Below, one piece after another: positions 42,412 to 51,374 of a DNA stretch of 64,000 nt. The notes beneath the pieces are model-generated. The model made no database searches. It was not told the DNA's origin and worked only from the letters and a program-made list of their open reading frames with translations. The stretch covers positions 1 to 64,000 of the forward strand of contig LMZR01000022.1 of NCBI GenBank assembly GCA_001567105.1, read 5' to 3'. The position numbers and the translations under genes are program-made. Positions within the stretch are counted from its first letter, which is position 1, and every line of letters starts with the position of its first letter. This DNA comes from Chloroflexi bacterium OLB14 (GTDB lineage: Bacteria > Chloroflexota > Anaerolineae > Anaerolineales > Villigracilaceae).

Positions 42412-42885
42412 TTATAATTCTTTACTAATTGCACCAACTTTTGCGTTTACTAATTCAATTAAATCTCTGACACCGATTTGAATATTAATCCCACGTTGAC
42501 CACCTGAAATAAAAATTTTATCAAAAGATTCGCAAGCGGAATCAATCACAACTTGAAAACCTTTATTGATTAGTGCTAATGGAGAGATGCCGCCTGCTTG
42601 CAAGCCTGTTAATTTTTCGGCTTCGTTTTGGGTGGTGAGAAAAATTTTCTTTTCATTGAGAAATACTGCTAGAGATTTTAAATCCACGCTTCTATCTGCG
42701 GGGATAACTGCCAGCACAGGTTTGGCTTTTTCTCTGGCTGTGACAATAGTTTTGAATACCTGCGCTGCAGGTACATTCAATATTTGTGCAGCTTCCATAC
42801 CTCCAATCTTTTCGGCGGGCAATTCGTGGGCTGTGTATTTTATCTTACGTGAATCAAGAAAACGAGTGACGTTGTTCGTGGGCAT
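42412..42885 (-). CDS. ybaK: YbaK-type Cys-tRNA(Pro)/Cys-tRNA(Cys) deacylase
   Basis: 157 aa from ATG 42885 (MPTNNVTRFLDSRKIKYTAH). YbaK marks: AAQILNVPAAQVFKTIVTA, LAVIPADRSVDLKSLA, GLQAGGISPLALINKGFQVV and SGGQRGINIQIGVRDLIEL. This is the classic E. coli YbaK branch, distinct from the 32415 paralogue. TATAAT lies exactly six bases before the ATG, with no ribosome site. Confidence 0.9.
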   Translation of the reverse strand: MPTNNVTRFLDSRKIKYTAHELPAEKIGGMEAAQILNVPAAQVFKTIVTAREKAKPVLAVIPADRSVDLKSLAVFLNEKKIFLTTQNEAEKLTGLQAGGISPLALINKGFQVVIDSACESFDKIFISGGQRGINIQIGVRDLIELVNAKVGAISKEL

Positions 42886-42897
42886 GGAGGGATTATA
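42886..42897 (-). promoter_or_regulatory. -10 box for leaderless transcription of ybaK
   Basis: Minus strand TATAAT (42897-42892), CCCTCC, then ATG. CCCTCC is the opposite of a ribosome binding site. Confidence 0.75.
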
Positions 42898-42949
42898 CAA
42901 TTTATCAGGAAACAGAAACAATCCTAAATCAAGAATGAAGCGAAAGGGG

Positions 42950-42961
42950 TAAAATTAGAGG
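42950..42961 (+). promoter_or_regulatory. -10 box for leaderless transcription of relA/spoT
   Basis: GGGGTAAAAT (box 42950-42955), six bases TAGAGG, then ATG 42962. The AGAGG would be partly outside a transcript that starts at the ATG. Confidence 0.65.
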
Positions 42962-45172
42962 ATGAAGCCTAGCACAATCGCTTTTGAAACATTATTAGAG
43001 CAACTTCCCGAAACGTATACACCCGCCGACCGTGAACTCGTGATGAAGGCTTATGCAGTGGCAGAAGAAGCACACCGAGAACAGAAGCGTCATTCGGGGG
43101 AGCCTTATATTAATCACTGTATTGCAGTGGCGAGTATTTTAGCGGAGTTGAAAGTACCTGCCGAGGTGATTGCGGCAGGTTTGTTACATGATACTGTTGA
43201 GGATACTTCTGTAACGTTGGCTGATATTCGGCGTGATTTTGGAGATACCGTGCGATTGTTAGTAGATGGGGTAACAAAGTTAACGCATTTGCCTCGTGTT
43301 TCACATGATGCGAAAGATGTTGGAAAAGGCAATGGAGCAGATGAAAAAGTAATTCAACCCACTTCTTTGGGGCGTAAGGAAGATATGGTTTCTGAAACAT
43401 TGCGCAAAATGTTTTTAGCCATGAGCGAGAATGTGGACGTAATGTTAATTAAGTTGGCAGATCGTTTGCATAATATACGTACGCTGGGTCACATGCCAGA
43501 ACATAAGCAAAAAAGAATTGCTCAGGAAACACTGGATATTTTCGCACCGCTGGCAAATCGGCTTGGGATTTGGCAATTGAAGTGGGAACTGGAAGATTTA
43601 AGTTTTCGGTATATAAACCCAGAAAAGTATAAAGAAATTGTGGGGCAATTGGCAGAACGCCGCCCAGACCGTGAACGTACACTGGAAGAAATAAAAGATA
43701 AGTTAATCAAATTACTTGAAAAAAATAATATCAAAGCCGAAATCAGCGGAAGACCTAAACATATTTATTCGATATATAAAAAAATGCGTGATAAAGACCG
43801 CACCTTCAATATGGTATATGATGTGCGAGCAGTACGGCTGATTGTGCCAGATGTGCCATCTTGTTATGCCGCATTAGGATTAATTCATACTTCATGGAGA
43901 CCAATTCAAGGCGAGTTTGATGATTATATTGCCGCGCCAAAAGATAATTTTTATCAATCACTTCATACAGCTGTGAAATATGATGACAAACGCCCACTAG
44001 AGGTGCAAATCCGCACACCCGAAATGCACTTAAGTGCTGAATATGGGATTGCCGCGCACTGGCGTTATAAAGAAGGCGGAAAGCAAACCGACAAGAATTT
44101 TGAGAAGCATATCAACTCATTACGCTCAATGATGGAATGGCGCACAGATGTGAAAGATGCGGCTGAGTTTGTCGAATCAATGCAAAGTGACGTATTCAAA
44201 GATAGGGTTTATATCCAAACACCGCGTGGCGATATTATTGATTTACCCTCTGGCTCTACACCAATTGATTTTGCTTATCATGTGCATACTGATATTGGGC
44301 ATCGTTGCAGAGGTGCAAAAGTCAACGGAAAACTAGTGCCTTTATATCAAGAATTAAAAACAAATGATAGTGTGGAAATCTTAACTGCGAAGCGTGGAGG
44401 ACCAAGCCGTGATTGGGTTAATCCAAGTTTGGGGCTAGTAAAAACACAACGCGCTCGCTCAAAAATAAAAGTGTGGTTTAAGAAACAAGAAGATGAACAA
44501 AATTTAGCCCAAGGACGAGCTACTCTAGAGCGCGAATTACAAAGGCTCGGTATTAAAGAAACAAATTTTGAAAACCTAGCGCACAATTTAGAATATAAAA
44601 CTACTGATGAATTATTTATTGCACTCGGCGCAGCAGATCTTTCCATTAGCAAAGTTATTAAACAATTTGCAGAAGCCGAAGAAATTAAAGATATTCTTGA
44701 ACCCAATGCACCAGCCACATCAGATAAAAAATCTAGCGGCATTGAAGTAGTTGGCTTAAAAGGCATGTTGGCTAACATGGCAAAATGTTGTGCGCCTATG
44801 CCCGGTGATGAAATTGTTGGCTTTGTAACGCGTGGGCGTGGCGTTACAGTTCATCGCCACGATTGCCCAAATATCCTAAAGATTCAAGACCGCGAACGCT
44901 TTCTAAAAGTAGATTGGGGACACGCAGAACGAACCTACCCCATTCCTATTGCCATCAAAGCATACGACCGACAAGGCTTAATGGTAGATGTTTCAAAATT
45001 ACTGGCTGATGAAAATATTAATATCACCAACGTTTCGGTAAACATAAATCGTAGTATCGCTGATTTGCGTTTGATGATAGAAGTGCGAGATTTAACTCAA
45101 CTAAGTAAAATTCTGAACCGCATTGAAAATTTACCTAATGTAATGGAAGCACGCCGCACCAATCCAGGTTAA
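42962..45172 (+). CDS. rsh: Bifunctional (p)ppGpp synthetase/hydrolase (RelA/SpoT, Rsh)
   Basis: 736 aa, full length. HD hydrolase domain with intact HD pair (AGLLHDTVEDT) and KLADRLHNIRTL; synthetase domain with SGRPKHIYSIYKKM, VYDVRAVRLIV, FDDYIAAPKDNFYQSLHTAV and EVQIRTPEMH; TGS domain (VYIQTPRGDIIDLPSGSTPI, DFAYHVHTDIGHRCRGAKVN); a zinc-finger-type motif (CCAPMPGDEIVGFVTRGRG, HRHDCPN); and a C-terminal ACT domain. Both activities look functional, so this is a long Rsh of the stringent response. Divergent from ybaK; both appear leaderless from a 76-bp intergenic space. Confidence 0.95.
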   Translation: MKPSTIAFETLLEQLPETYTPADRELVMKAYAVAEEAHREQKRHSGEPYINHCIAVASILAELKVPAEVIAAGLLHDTVEDTSVTLADIRRDFGDTVRLLVDGVTKLTHLPRVSHDAKDVGKGNGADEKVIQPTSLGRKEDMVSETLRKMFLAMSENVDVMLIKLADRLHNIRTLGHMPEHKQKRIAQETLDIFAPLANRLGIWQLKWELEDLSFRYINPEKYKEIVGQLAERRPDRERTLEEIKDKLIKLLEKNNIKAEISGRPKHIYSIYKKMRDKDRTFNMVYDVRAVRLIVPDVPSCYAALGLIHTSWRPIQGEFDDYIAAPKDNFYQSLHTAVKYDDKRPLEVQIRTPEMHLSAEYGIAAHWRYKEGGKQTDKNFEKHINSLRSMMEWRTDVKDAAEFVESMQSDVFKDRVYIQTPRGDIIDLPSGSTPIDFAYHVHTDIGHRCRGAKVNGKLVPLYQELKTNDSVEILTAKRGGPSRDWVNPSLGLVKTQRARSKIKVWFKKQEDEQNLAQGRATLERELQRLGIKETNFENLAHNLEYKTTDELFIALGAADLSISKVIKQFAEAEEIKDILEPNAPATSDKKSSGIEVVGLKGMLANMAKCCAPMPGDEIVGFVTRGRGVTVHRHDCPNILKIQDRERFLKVDWGHAERTYPIPIAIKAYDRQGLMVDVSKLLADENINITNVSVNINRSIADLRLMIEVRDLTQLSKILNRIENLPNVMEARRTNPG

Positions 45173-45215
45173 TTAAATTTAAGTTACGTTTTCAACATGG
45201 CATTTTAATTTGCGT

Positions 45216-45221
45216 TATAAT
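45216..45221 (+). promoter_or_regulatory. -10 box of moeA
   Basis: TGCGTTATAATC, 10 nt before ATG 45232; no Shine-Dalgarno. The leader would be at most a few nucleotides. Confidence 0.6.
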
Positions 45222-45231
45222 CTCGGCGCTT

Positions 45232-46451
45232 ATGCTTTCAGTTCACGAAGCGCGTGAGCGCATCCTCACCCATTTTCAAAAAACTCATACAGAAAAAAAT
45301 TCCGCTCATTGCCTGTGCCAAGCGCATATTAGCCACTGATATTATTTCAGATTTAGATTTTCCATTATTTGATAACTCCTCGATGGATGGATTTGCCATT
45401 CGGGTTGAAGATTCAAACACCGCTTCTTTGACTACCCTGAAAGTTGTCGCAGACATCCCAGCAGGCACTTCCCCCCAAGCTACTACTCAAAACTGGCGAA
45501 GCCGCGCGTATTATGACAGGCGCACAAATGCCACAAGGTGCAAATGCTGTCATCCCAGTGGAAGATACAAATACAAACTATCATGAAGTCGGCTCACAAA
45601 TTCCCGAAACTATTTCATTCAACAGAAAACTAAATGCAGGGGACTATATCCGCCCTAAAGGTTCAGATATAAAAAAGGGTGAACTGGTTTTGCAAAAAGG
45701 TAAACTCATCAAAGCGCAAGATTTAGGTTTACTAGCCACTTTAGGAATTGCCAATATAGAAGTGTATAAAAAGCCCCGCGTGGCTTTATTATCATCTGGC
45801 GACGAGTTACTAGATGTAGATGTTCCTTTAGAAGAGGGCAAAATTCGCGATTCGAATTCGTACATGCTAGCAAGTTTGCTAGAAAATGAAAATGTAGATG
45901 TGCTTCGCCTAGGCGTTGCAAAAGATTCAAAAGAAGCGGTAACTAATTTATTCGAGCAGGCAGTAAATCAAAAAGCAGATTTGATACTCTCATCTGCTGG
46001 TGTAAGCGTAGGTGCGTATGACTTCATTAAAGAAGTGATTGAATCAAATGGCAAGATGGAATTTTGGAAAGTAAATATGCGCCCCGGAAAACCTTTGGCA
46101 TTTGGCAAATATAAAGGAATTAATTTCATCGGCTTGCCCGGGAATCCAGTCTCTGCTTTTGTGGGCTTTCAAGTTTTTGTGCAACCCGCTTTACAAAAAA
46201 TGAAAGGCTCGATGGAGCAAAACCAAGCAAAAATCAAAGTAAGAAGCGAAAAGGAAATCGAGTCTGATGGTAGAGAAAGTTATTTACGGGTAAATATTCA
46301 AATAACAGATGGCGTAACTTGGGCTAAATTAACGGGAAATCAGAGTTCTGGGAATTTGCTATCTGTAGTACAGGCAGATGCTTTACTTATTATTCCCGCT
46401 GGTGTAAAATGCCTGCCTGCTGGCTCGGAAGTGGAAGCCATTTTGTTATGA
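45232..46451 (+). CDS. moeA: Molybdopterin molybdotransferase (two frameshifts)
   Basis: ATG 45232 reads [15 protein letters not shown]; removing one A of the A7 run at 45293-45299 continues as [20 protein letters not shown] and then [15 protein letters not shown], and removing one C of the C6 run at 45471-45476 continues as [20 protein letters not shown]. The rest is intact: [68 protein letters not shown]. About 405 aa when corrected. It inserts molybdate into adenylylated molybdopterin, so molybdoenzymes are expected in the genome. Confidence 0.9.
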
Positions 46452-46457
46452 GGTACT

Positions 46458-46886
46458 ATGGATAAGTGGTTAAATCGTGTGCTATATCTGGCTTTGATTG
46501 TGGGGTTAGGAGTGGGAATTTATATGAGTATTTTTAAAGCCACTGGAAATGAAGCCATGTGCTTAGGAAATGGCGACTGTGCCATTGTAACTGAAAGTCG
46601 CTTTTCCAAAATCAATGGCATTGCGGTTCCACATATTGGCTTAATTGGAAATATTGCTTTATTAGCTGTTTTATTTTTTGAAAGTAAAAATTCATTCTTA
46701 CGCAAAAATGGCACATTATTATTTTTTGCTTTAGCCTTAGGTGGTTTTCTTTTTACTTTGTGGCTAATTTATTTAGAAATTTTTATCTTACAAGCATTTT
46801 GTCCATTTTGTATTACTGCGCAAACCTGCATGGTAATTGTATTTGCCTTAGCAGTGACGCGCTTAATAAAAAACCCTAACCTTTAG
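46458..46886 (+). CDS. Vitamin K epoxide reductase (VKOR) family protein
   Basis: 142 aa, four helices. Loop cysteines in MCLGNGDCAIVTESRFSKING and the active-site CxxC in LQAFCPFCITAQTC, with the conserved Ser/Thr-type loop residue. Bacterial VKOR re-oxidises a DsbA/thioredoxin-like partner and passes electrons to quinone, making disulfide bonds in exported proteins. This form lacks a fused thioredoxin domain, so a separate partner is needed; the thioredoxin-like lipoprotein at 52481 is one candidate. Follows moeA by 6 bp with GAGGT as ribosome site. Confidence 0.88.
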   Translation: MDKWLNRVLYLALIVGLGVGIYMSIFKATGNEAMCLGNGDCAIVTESRFSKINGIAVPHIGLIGNIALLAVLFFESKNSFLRKNGTLLFFALALGGFLFTLWLIYLEIFILQAFCPFCITAQTCMVIVFALAVTRLIKNPNL

Positions 46887-46898
46887 GAGGATGTTGCA

Positions 46899-47126
46899 AT
46901 GCCCCGTATTAAATGTCATTACGCTGATTGTGTTTTTCTGGATGAGGGTTTTTGTTCTGCCGCCGCTATCGAACTAGACCCCGACACTGGCTGTGTGACC
47001 TACTCACCTGCTGATGGCTCAGCCGCCAAAGATGACGATTGGGATGACGAAGATGATGTCGACGAGTGGGATGATGAAGATGGCGATGACGACGATGACG
47101 ATTGGGACGATGAAGACGAATTTTAA
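46899..47126 (+). CDS. DUF1540-like zinc-binding small protein with a long Asp/Glu/Trp tail
   Basis: 75 aa. N-terminus PRIKCHYADCVFLDEGFC with a further Cys in DPDTGC (Cys6, 11, 19, 32) fits the CxnCxnCxA DUF1540 pattern that binds zinc. From residue ~44 the tail is almost only Asp and Glu with WDDED repeats (four Trp). Net charge is extreme. CTTTAGGAGGATGTTGCA precedes ATG. DUF1540 proteins occur in sporulation and stress contexts; function unknown. It closes the moeA-VKOR run before a strong terminator. Confidence 0.75.
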   Translation: MPRIKCHYADCVFLDEGFCSAAAIELDPDTGCVTYSPADGSAAKDDDWDDEDDVDEWDDEDGDDDDDDWDDEDEF

Positions 47127-47154
47127 AATTTTCATCTCCACATTAACTCTTATT

Positions 47155-47194
47155 AAACAAACAGCCTGCTCGGTAAAGAGCAGGCTGTTTGTTT
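47155..47194 (+). terminator. Strong terminator after the moeA-VKOR-DUF1540 run
   Basis: AAACAAACAGCCTGCTC pairs perfectly with GAGCAGGCTGTTTGTTT around a 6-nt loop, 17 bp in all. Confidence 0.9.
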
Positions 47195-47236
47195 AATTGA
47201 ATAAGCAAATCTTAAAAATAAATATCAAGTATCATG

Positions 47237-47248
47237 TAAAATAATCGC
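47237..47248 (+). promoter_or_regulatory. -10 box for leaderless transcription of the NlpC/P60 gene
   Basis: TAAAAT (47237-47242), AATCGC, then ATG 47249; no Shine-Dalgarno. Confidence 0.65.
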
Positions 47249-48245
47249 ATGACATCAAACATCCAAACTCAACTACAACAACTCGCCGAGCAATGTGATA
47301 AACGCACTTCGCTCTTCGATATAAACGTACTTGAAGAAACAAGCACCAACTTGACGCTAGGTGGAAGCGTGCTCGAGCAAAATCAAATAGATGAAGTTCA
47401 GCGCCTCTTTCCTGACCTGCAAGTTGATTCTGCTTCCGTCAACATTTTGCTTCGCCCCAACTTACCACACTTATATGTCGCCACAAATCTAACAGGTTTG
47501 TATGAGAAGCCAACTTTTGGAATGCCATTATCAAGTGAGTTGTATTACGGCACACAATTAGAAATTTTAGCAGAAGAAAAAAAATTGGGTCTTCACCCGC
47601 CAAAGTGATGGATATTTAGGTTGGGCGTATAAACCATACCTCACAAATATAGACATCAAGCAAGCCACACATTTTGTGATTGCGCCTAGCATTGAAGTAC
47701 ATACTCAACCACAAGCAAATAGTGAAGTGCTTTCACGCATAGTCAGTGGCACAGGCGTAACAGTGGATGATGTGCAAAATGAATGGTCTTTAATTTCGGC
47801 AAACAAAACTGGCTGGGTGTTAACTTCTGCCTTACGAGCCATAAAAGATATTCCGCAATCTGTAAATGAAAAAAGAAAAATGATGTTAGAAGATTCTGCT
47901 CGCATGATGGGCGTGCCCTATTTATGGGGTGGCACAAGTGCAAATGGGATTGATTGTTCAGGTTATGCGCGTTTGTTATATCGTTGGGTAGGGATTGAAA
48001 TTCCACGCGATGCAGATATGCAAAGTTCAGCCTCTCAACGAGTGACAGAACCTTTTGAAATAGGCGATTTATTTTTCTTCGGTGAAGGTGATAGTGATAG
48101 AGATGTGACTCACGTTGGCATGAGCCTCGGCGGCTGGAAAATGATACATTCCTCACGCAGTCAGAATGGTGTGTATATAGATGATATTCAGCAAAAAGAA
48201 TCGCTACAAAAAATTTTCATGCACGCAGGCTCGTTTTTGAGATAA
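47249..48245 (+). CDS. SH3-NlpC/P60 cell-wall peptidase (frameshifted)
   Basis: The first 119 codons give an N-terminal domain and part of an SH3 domain; removing one A from the A8 run at 47577-47584 continues as EEKNWVFTRQSDGYLGWAYK into the second frame and on to 48245, about 331 aa. A second SH3 follows (VHTQPQANSEVLSRIVSGTG), then NlpC/P60 with catalytic Cys in GTSANGIDCSGYARLLY and His in DVTHVGMSLGG. Domain layout matches gamma-D-glutamyl-L-diamino-acid endopeptidases of the YkfC type, used for recycling or trimming of peptidoglycan peptides. No signal peptide, which favours cytosolic recycling. Confidence 0.88.
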
Positions 48246-48251
48246 TGAAAA

Positions 48252-49574
48252 TTACCCAAACAATCTCCCCAAGCCTTTGCCACCTGTCTTTTGAATCATC
48301 TTCATCATCTTTTGGGCTTCGCGGAATTGCTTAATTAACTTATTCACATCTTGCACTTCCATGCCAGCACCTGCGGCGATTCTTCGTCGGCGTGATGCGT
48401 TTAACAAATCAGGATCACGGCGTTCTTTCAACGTCATGGAGTTAATAATCGCTTCCGATTGTTTGAAAGATTTTTCAACTAAAGTTGGGTCAACATTTCT
48501 GGCGGCTTGCCCCATTTGCCCTGGCAACATTTCCATAATTTGTGAAAGCGGTCCCATCTTTTTCATTTGCTTCATTTGGTCAAGCCAATCTTCTAAAGAA
48601 AATTCACCTTTCATCATTTTCTTGGCTTGCTTTTCCATGGTTTGAGCATCGTACATGGCTTCGGCTTTTTCAATCAAGCCAATCATGTCACCCATGCCCA
48701 AAATGCGGGATGATAATCTCGATGGGTCATAACTTTCAAGTGCATCTAACTTTTCACCCGTACCGATAAATTTAATCGGCACACCAGTTACCGAACGAAT
48801 CGAAATCGCTGCACCACCACGCGAATCGCCGTCCATTTTAGTCAGCACAAGCCCAGTCAAATTAATTGCAGATTTGAATCCTTGTGCAATGTTCAAGGCT
48901 TCTTGACCAATCATCGAATCAATCACTAGCAAAGTATCAATCGGATTTGTCGCAACAGAAATCGCGCGCAATTCATCCATCAAATCTTCATCCATTTGCG
49001 AACGCCCAGCAGTATCCACGATGACTAAACTATAGCCACCTTTATCTGCTTTTTCGACTGCTCTTTTAGCCAGTTGCGGTGGTGTGATGGAAACATCCGC
49101 TTCAACCTCGACGTCGAGTCGTTCGCCGAGTTGTTGCAATTGCTTAACTGCGGCAGGGCGATATGGATCACCTGCTACCAGCAAAACTCTCTCACCTTTT
49201 GATTTCATCAAACGTGCTAATTTACCTGAGGCAGTTGTTTTACCCGCACCTTGCAAACCGACCATCATCACAACACGTGGTTTTGGACCTGTTAAATTTA
49301 ATGGAGTAGGTTCACCTAATGTAGCAATCAATTCTTCATTAACAATTTTTATAACTTGCTGACCAGGATTTAACGCTTTCGATACTTCTGCTCCAATAGC
49401 ACGTTCGCGCACTTTAGCAATAAAAGTTTTGACCACGCTAAAATGCACGTCGGCTTCGAGCAATGCTAAACGGACTTCTTTCATAGCGGCATCTACATCT
49501 GCTTCTGAAAGTTTTCCGCGCTTGCGTAAGTTATCAAATATTTGGGTTAATCGTCCAGTTAGGTTTTCGAACAT
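48252..49574 (-). CDS. ffh: Signal recognition particle GTPase Ffh
   Basis: 440 aa from ATG 49574 (MFENLTGRLTQIFDNLRKRG), after GGAGTTGTG. N domain, then G domain with P-loop GLQGAGKTTASGKLA, DTAGR, TKMDGDSRGGAA and GTGEKLDALE; the methionine-rich M domain (MEMLPGQMGQ, SRRRRIAAGAG) binds 4.5S RNA and signal peptides. Complete and intact. Single gene facing the NlpC peptidase with only 6 bp between stops. Confidence 0.95.
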   Translation of the reverse strand: MFENLTGRLTQIFDNLRKRGKLSEADVDAAMKEVRLALLEADVHFSVVKTFIAKVRERAIGAEVSKALNPGQQVIKIVNEELIATLGEPTPLNLTGPKPRVVMMVGLQGAGKTTASGKLARLMKSKGERVLLVAGDPYRPAAVKQLQQLGERLDVEVEADVSITPPQLAKRAVEKADKGGYSLVIVDTAGRSQMDEDLMDELRAISVATNPIDTLLVIDSMIGQEALNIAQGFKSAINLTGLVLTKMDGDSRGGAAISIRSVTGVPIKFIGTGEKLDALESYDPSRLSSRILGMGDMIGLIEKAEAMYDAQTMEKQAKKMMKGEFSLEDWLDQMKQMKKMGPLSQIMEMLPGQMGQAARNVDPTLVEKSFKQSEAIINSMTLKERRDPDLLNASRRRRIAAGAGMEVQDVNKLIKQFREAQKMMKMIQKTGGKGLGRLFG

Positions 49575-49639
49575 CACAACTCCATCATTACAAACATGAT
49601 TATAAAAATTAATTGCTCTTAAGTTAATATAAATTTCAT

Positions 49640-49837
49640 AATCCCGTAGGGATGACAAGATTATAGAATATGTAGATTATCAATCACAATCCCGTAGGGA
49701 TGACAAGATTATAGAATATGTAGATTATCAATCACAATCCCGTAGGGATGGCATAGCGATTCAAATCTATAACACCTGCGGGGTTTGAATCAAAATCATT
49801 GTTAATTCTATAATCATTTGACCCTACGGGATCATCG
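49640..49837. repeat. CCCGTAGGG repeat cluster with 48-bp tandem units
   Basis: Two identical 48-bp units (49640-49687 and 49688-49735), each starting AATCCCGTAGGGATGAC and ending ATTATCAATCAC, are followed by a partial third unit, then diverged inverted copies (ACCTGCGGGGTTT, CCCTACGGGATC). No gene is seen in the 420 bp between ffh and the MFS gene. This is not a CRISPR array because the spacer is part of the repeat. Confidence 0.9.
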
Positions 49838-49994
49838 TTATTAACAATATCAATGACTATATTCAAGTTAAGAAAAAAGCATTTTAGCGTGTACCAAGTT
49901 GAAGGTCAAGCACAGAGGCGGTGCTTTTTATCATCACAAAAAAAGTAAACTAGCATATAATCTCATAAAATAAAAATCATCTTTTGGAGGAATC

Positions 49995-51374
49995 ATGGCA
50001 AATGAAACGATGGTGAACGACCGAAGAGAAATTAATGGCTGGGCAATGTATGATTGGGCAAACTCAGCTTTTAGCACCACAGTGGGGACTGTATTTTTAG
50101 GTCCGTATGTTGCAGGTTTAGCCAGAAGTGCGGCAGAGGCAATGGGGAGCGAAACAGTTTCATTTTTAGGAATTCCAGTTGCACCTGATTCGTTTTTGCC
50201 ATATTGTATTTCGCTTTCAGTAGGTTTGCAGGTTTTGTTTCTTCCAATTTTAGGTGCAATAGCAGATTACTCTCATTTACGAAAAGCAATGATGCGTTTA
50301 TTCGCAACCATTGGCGCTATTGCTACAATTTTATTATTTTTTGTTACTGGAAATTTATGGTGGTTAGGTGGCGTGTTATATATGCTGGCTAATTTATCTT
50401 TCGGTGCGGCGATAGTTTTTTATAATGCTTACTTGCCCGATATTGCTAGTGAAGAGGAACGTGATCGCGTTTCATCGTATGGTTGGGCAATGGGTTATTT
50501 AGGTGGTGGAATTTTATTGGCGTTGAATTTAGCCTTTTTCATTTTCAGTGAAGACCTTGGCGTGCCTGCGGATTTAGCTGTGCGCATTAACTTAGCATCG
50601 GCTGGGTTGTGGTGGCTTGGGTTTTCATTTATCACATGGAGCCGTTTACGCTCTCGTAAAGCGGCGCGTGCTTTGCCTGCTGGTGAAACTTATGTAAGCA
50701 TTGGGTTTAAGCAACTGAAGAAAACTGTAGGTGAAGTAAAAAAATTTCCTGAAACCTTGAAATTTTTACTAGCATATTTTTTGTATAACGATGGGATTCA
50801 AACCGTGATTGCAGTTTCTTCCACTTTTGCCGCCGCGCCTCTAATTCAAGGTGGGCTTGAGTTACCCCAAGATACTTTAATTGCTGTGATTTTGATGATT
50901 CAATTTGTGGCATTTGGCGGAGCATTGTTCTGGGGTAAGTTAGCCCAGTGGATTGGTGCCAAGCAAGCCATCATCGTCAGCTTGGTGATTTGGTCTGGCG
51001 TGGTGATTTATGCTTACAGTGGCATGAAGGGACCAAGTGCTACGACAGAGTTTTTTATACTTGGTATGTTCATTGCCATTGTGTTGGGTGGGTCACAAGC
51101 TATCAGCCGAAGTTTATTTGCGCAAATGATTCCGAATGGCAAAGAAGCGGAGTTTTTCTCTTTCTATGAAATTAGCGAGCGTGGCACCTCATGGATTGGT
51201 CCGTTGGTGTTTGGGTTAGCAAATCAAATGTTTGGTAATTTGCGATTTGCCATTCTTTCTTTGATTTTCTTCTTTATATTGGGGTTGCTGTTATTACCTC
51301 GCGTAAATGTATCCAAAGCAATTGCAGATGCAAAAATTACAAGGCAGATTAATAAAAAACGACATGCACAATAA
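49995..51374 (+). CDS. MFS transporter, UMF1/Atg22-like family
   Basis: 459 aa, about twelve helices. The UMF1 signature YDWANSAFSTTVGTVFLGPY opens the protein, followed by LPILGAIADYSHLRKAMMRL, YLPDIASEEERDRVSSYGWA, and GGSQAISRSLFAQMIPNGKE. The family relates to fungal vacuolar amino-acid effluxer Atg22; in bacteria it is presumed to export or import small solutes. TTTGGAGGAATC precedes the ATG. Its 3' end overlaps the next gene by 11 bp. Confidence 0.85.
   Translation: MANETMVNDRREINGWAMYDWANSAFSTTVGTVFLGPYVAGLARSAAEAMGSETVSFLGIPVAPDSFLPYCISLSVGLQVLFLPILGAIADYSHLRKAMMRLFATIGAIATILLFFVTGNLWWLGGVLYMLANLSFGAAIVFYNAYLPDIASEEERDRVSSYGWAMGYLGGGILLALNLAFFIFSEDLGVPADLAVRINLASAGLWWLGFSFITWSRLRSRKAARALPAGETYVSIGFKQLKKTVGEVKKFPETLKFLLAYFLYNDGIQTVIAVSSTFAAAPLIQGGLELPQDTLIAVILMIQFVAFGGALFWGKLAQWIGAKQAIIVSLVIWSGVVIYAYSGMKGPSATTEFFILGMFIAIVLGGSQAISRSLFAQMIPNGKEAEFFSFYEISERGTSWIGPLVFGLANQMFGNLRFAILSLIFFFILGLLLLPRVNVSKAIADAKITRQINKKRHAQ

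Noticed and set aside
47577-47584. Programmed ribosomal frameshifting at the A8 run of the NlpC/P60 gene
   Set aside because: No slippery heptamer plus pseudoknot is evident, and similar breaks in many unrelated genes point to a common technical cause.
49640-49760. Regular repeats that might be a CRISPR array
   Set aside because: The spacers between palindromes are identical to each other, so this is a simple 48-bp tandem repeat, and no cas genes are near.
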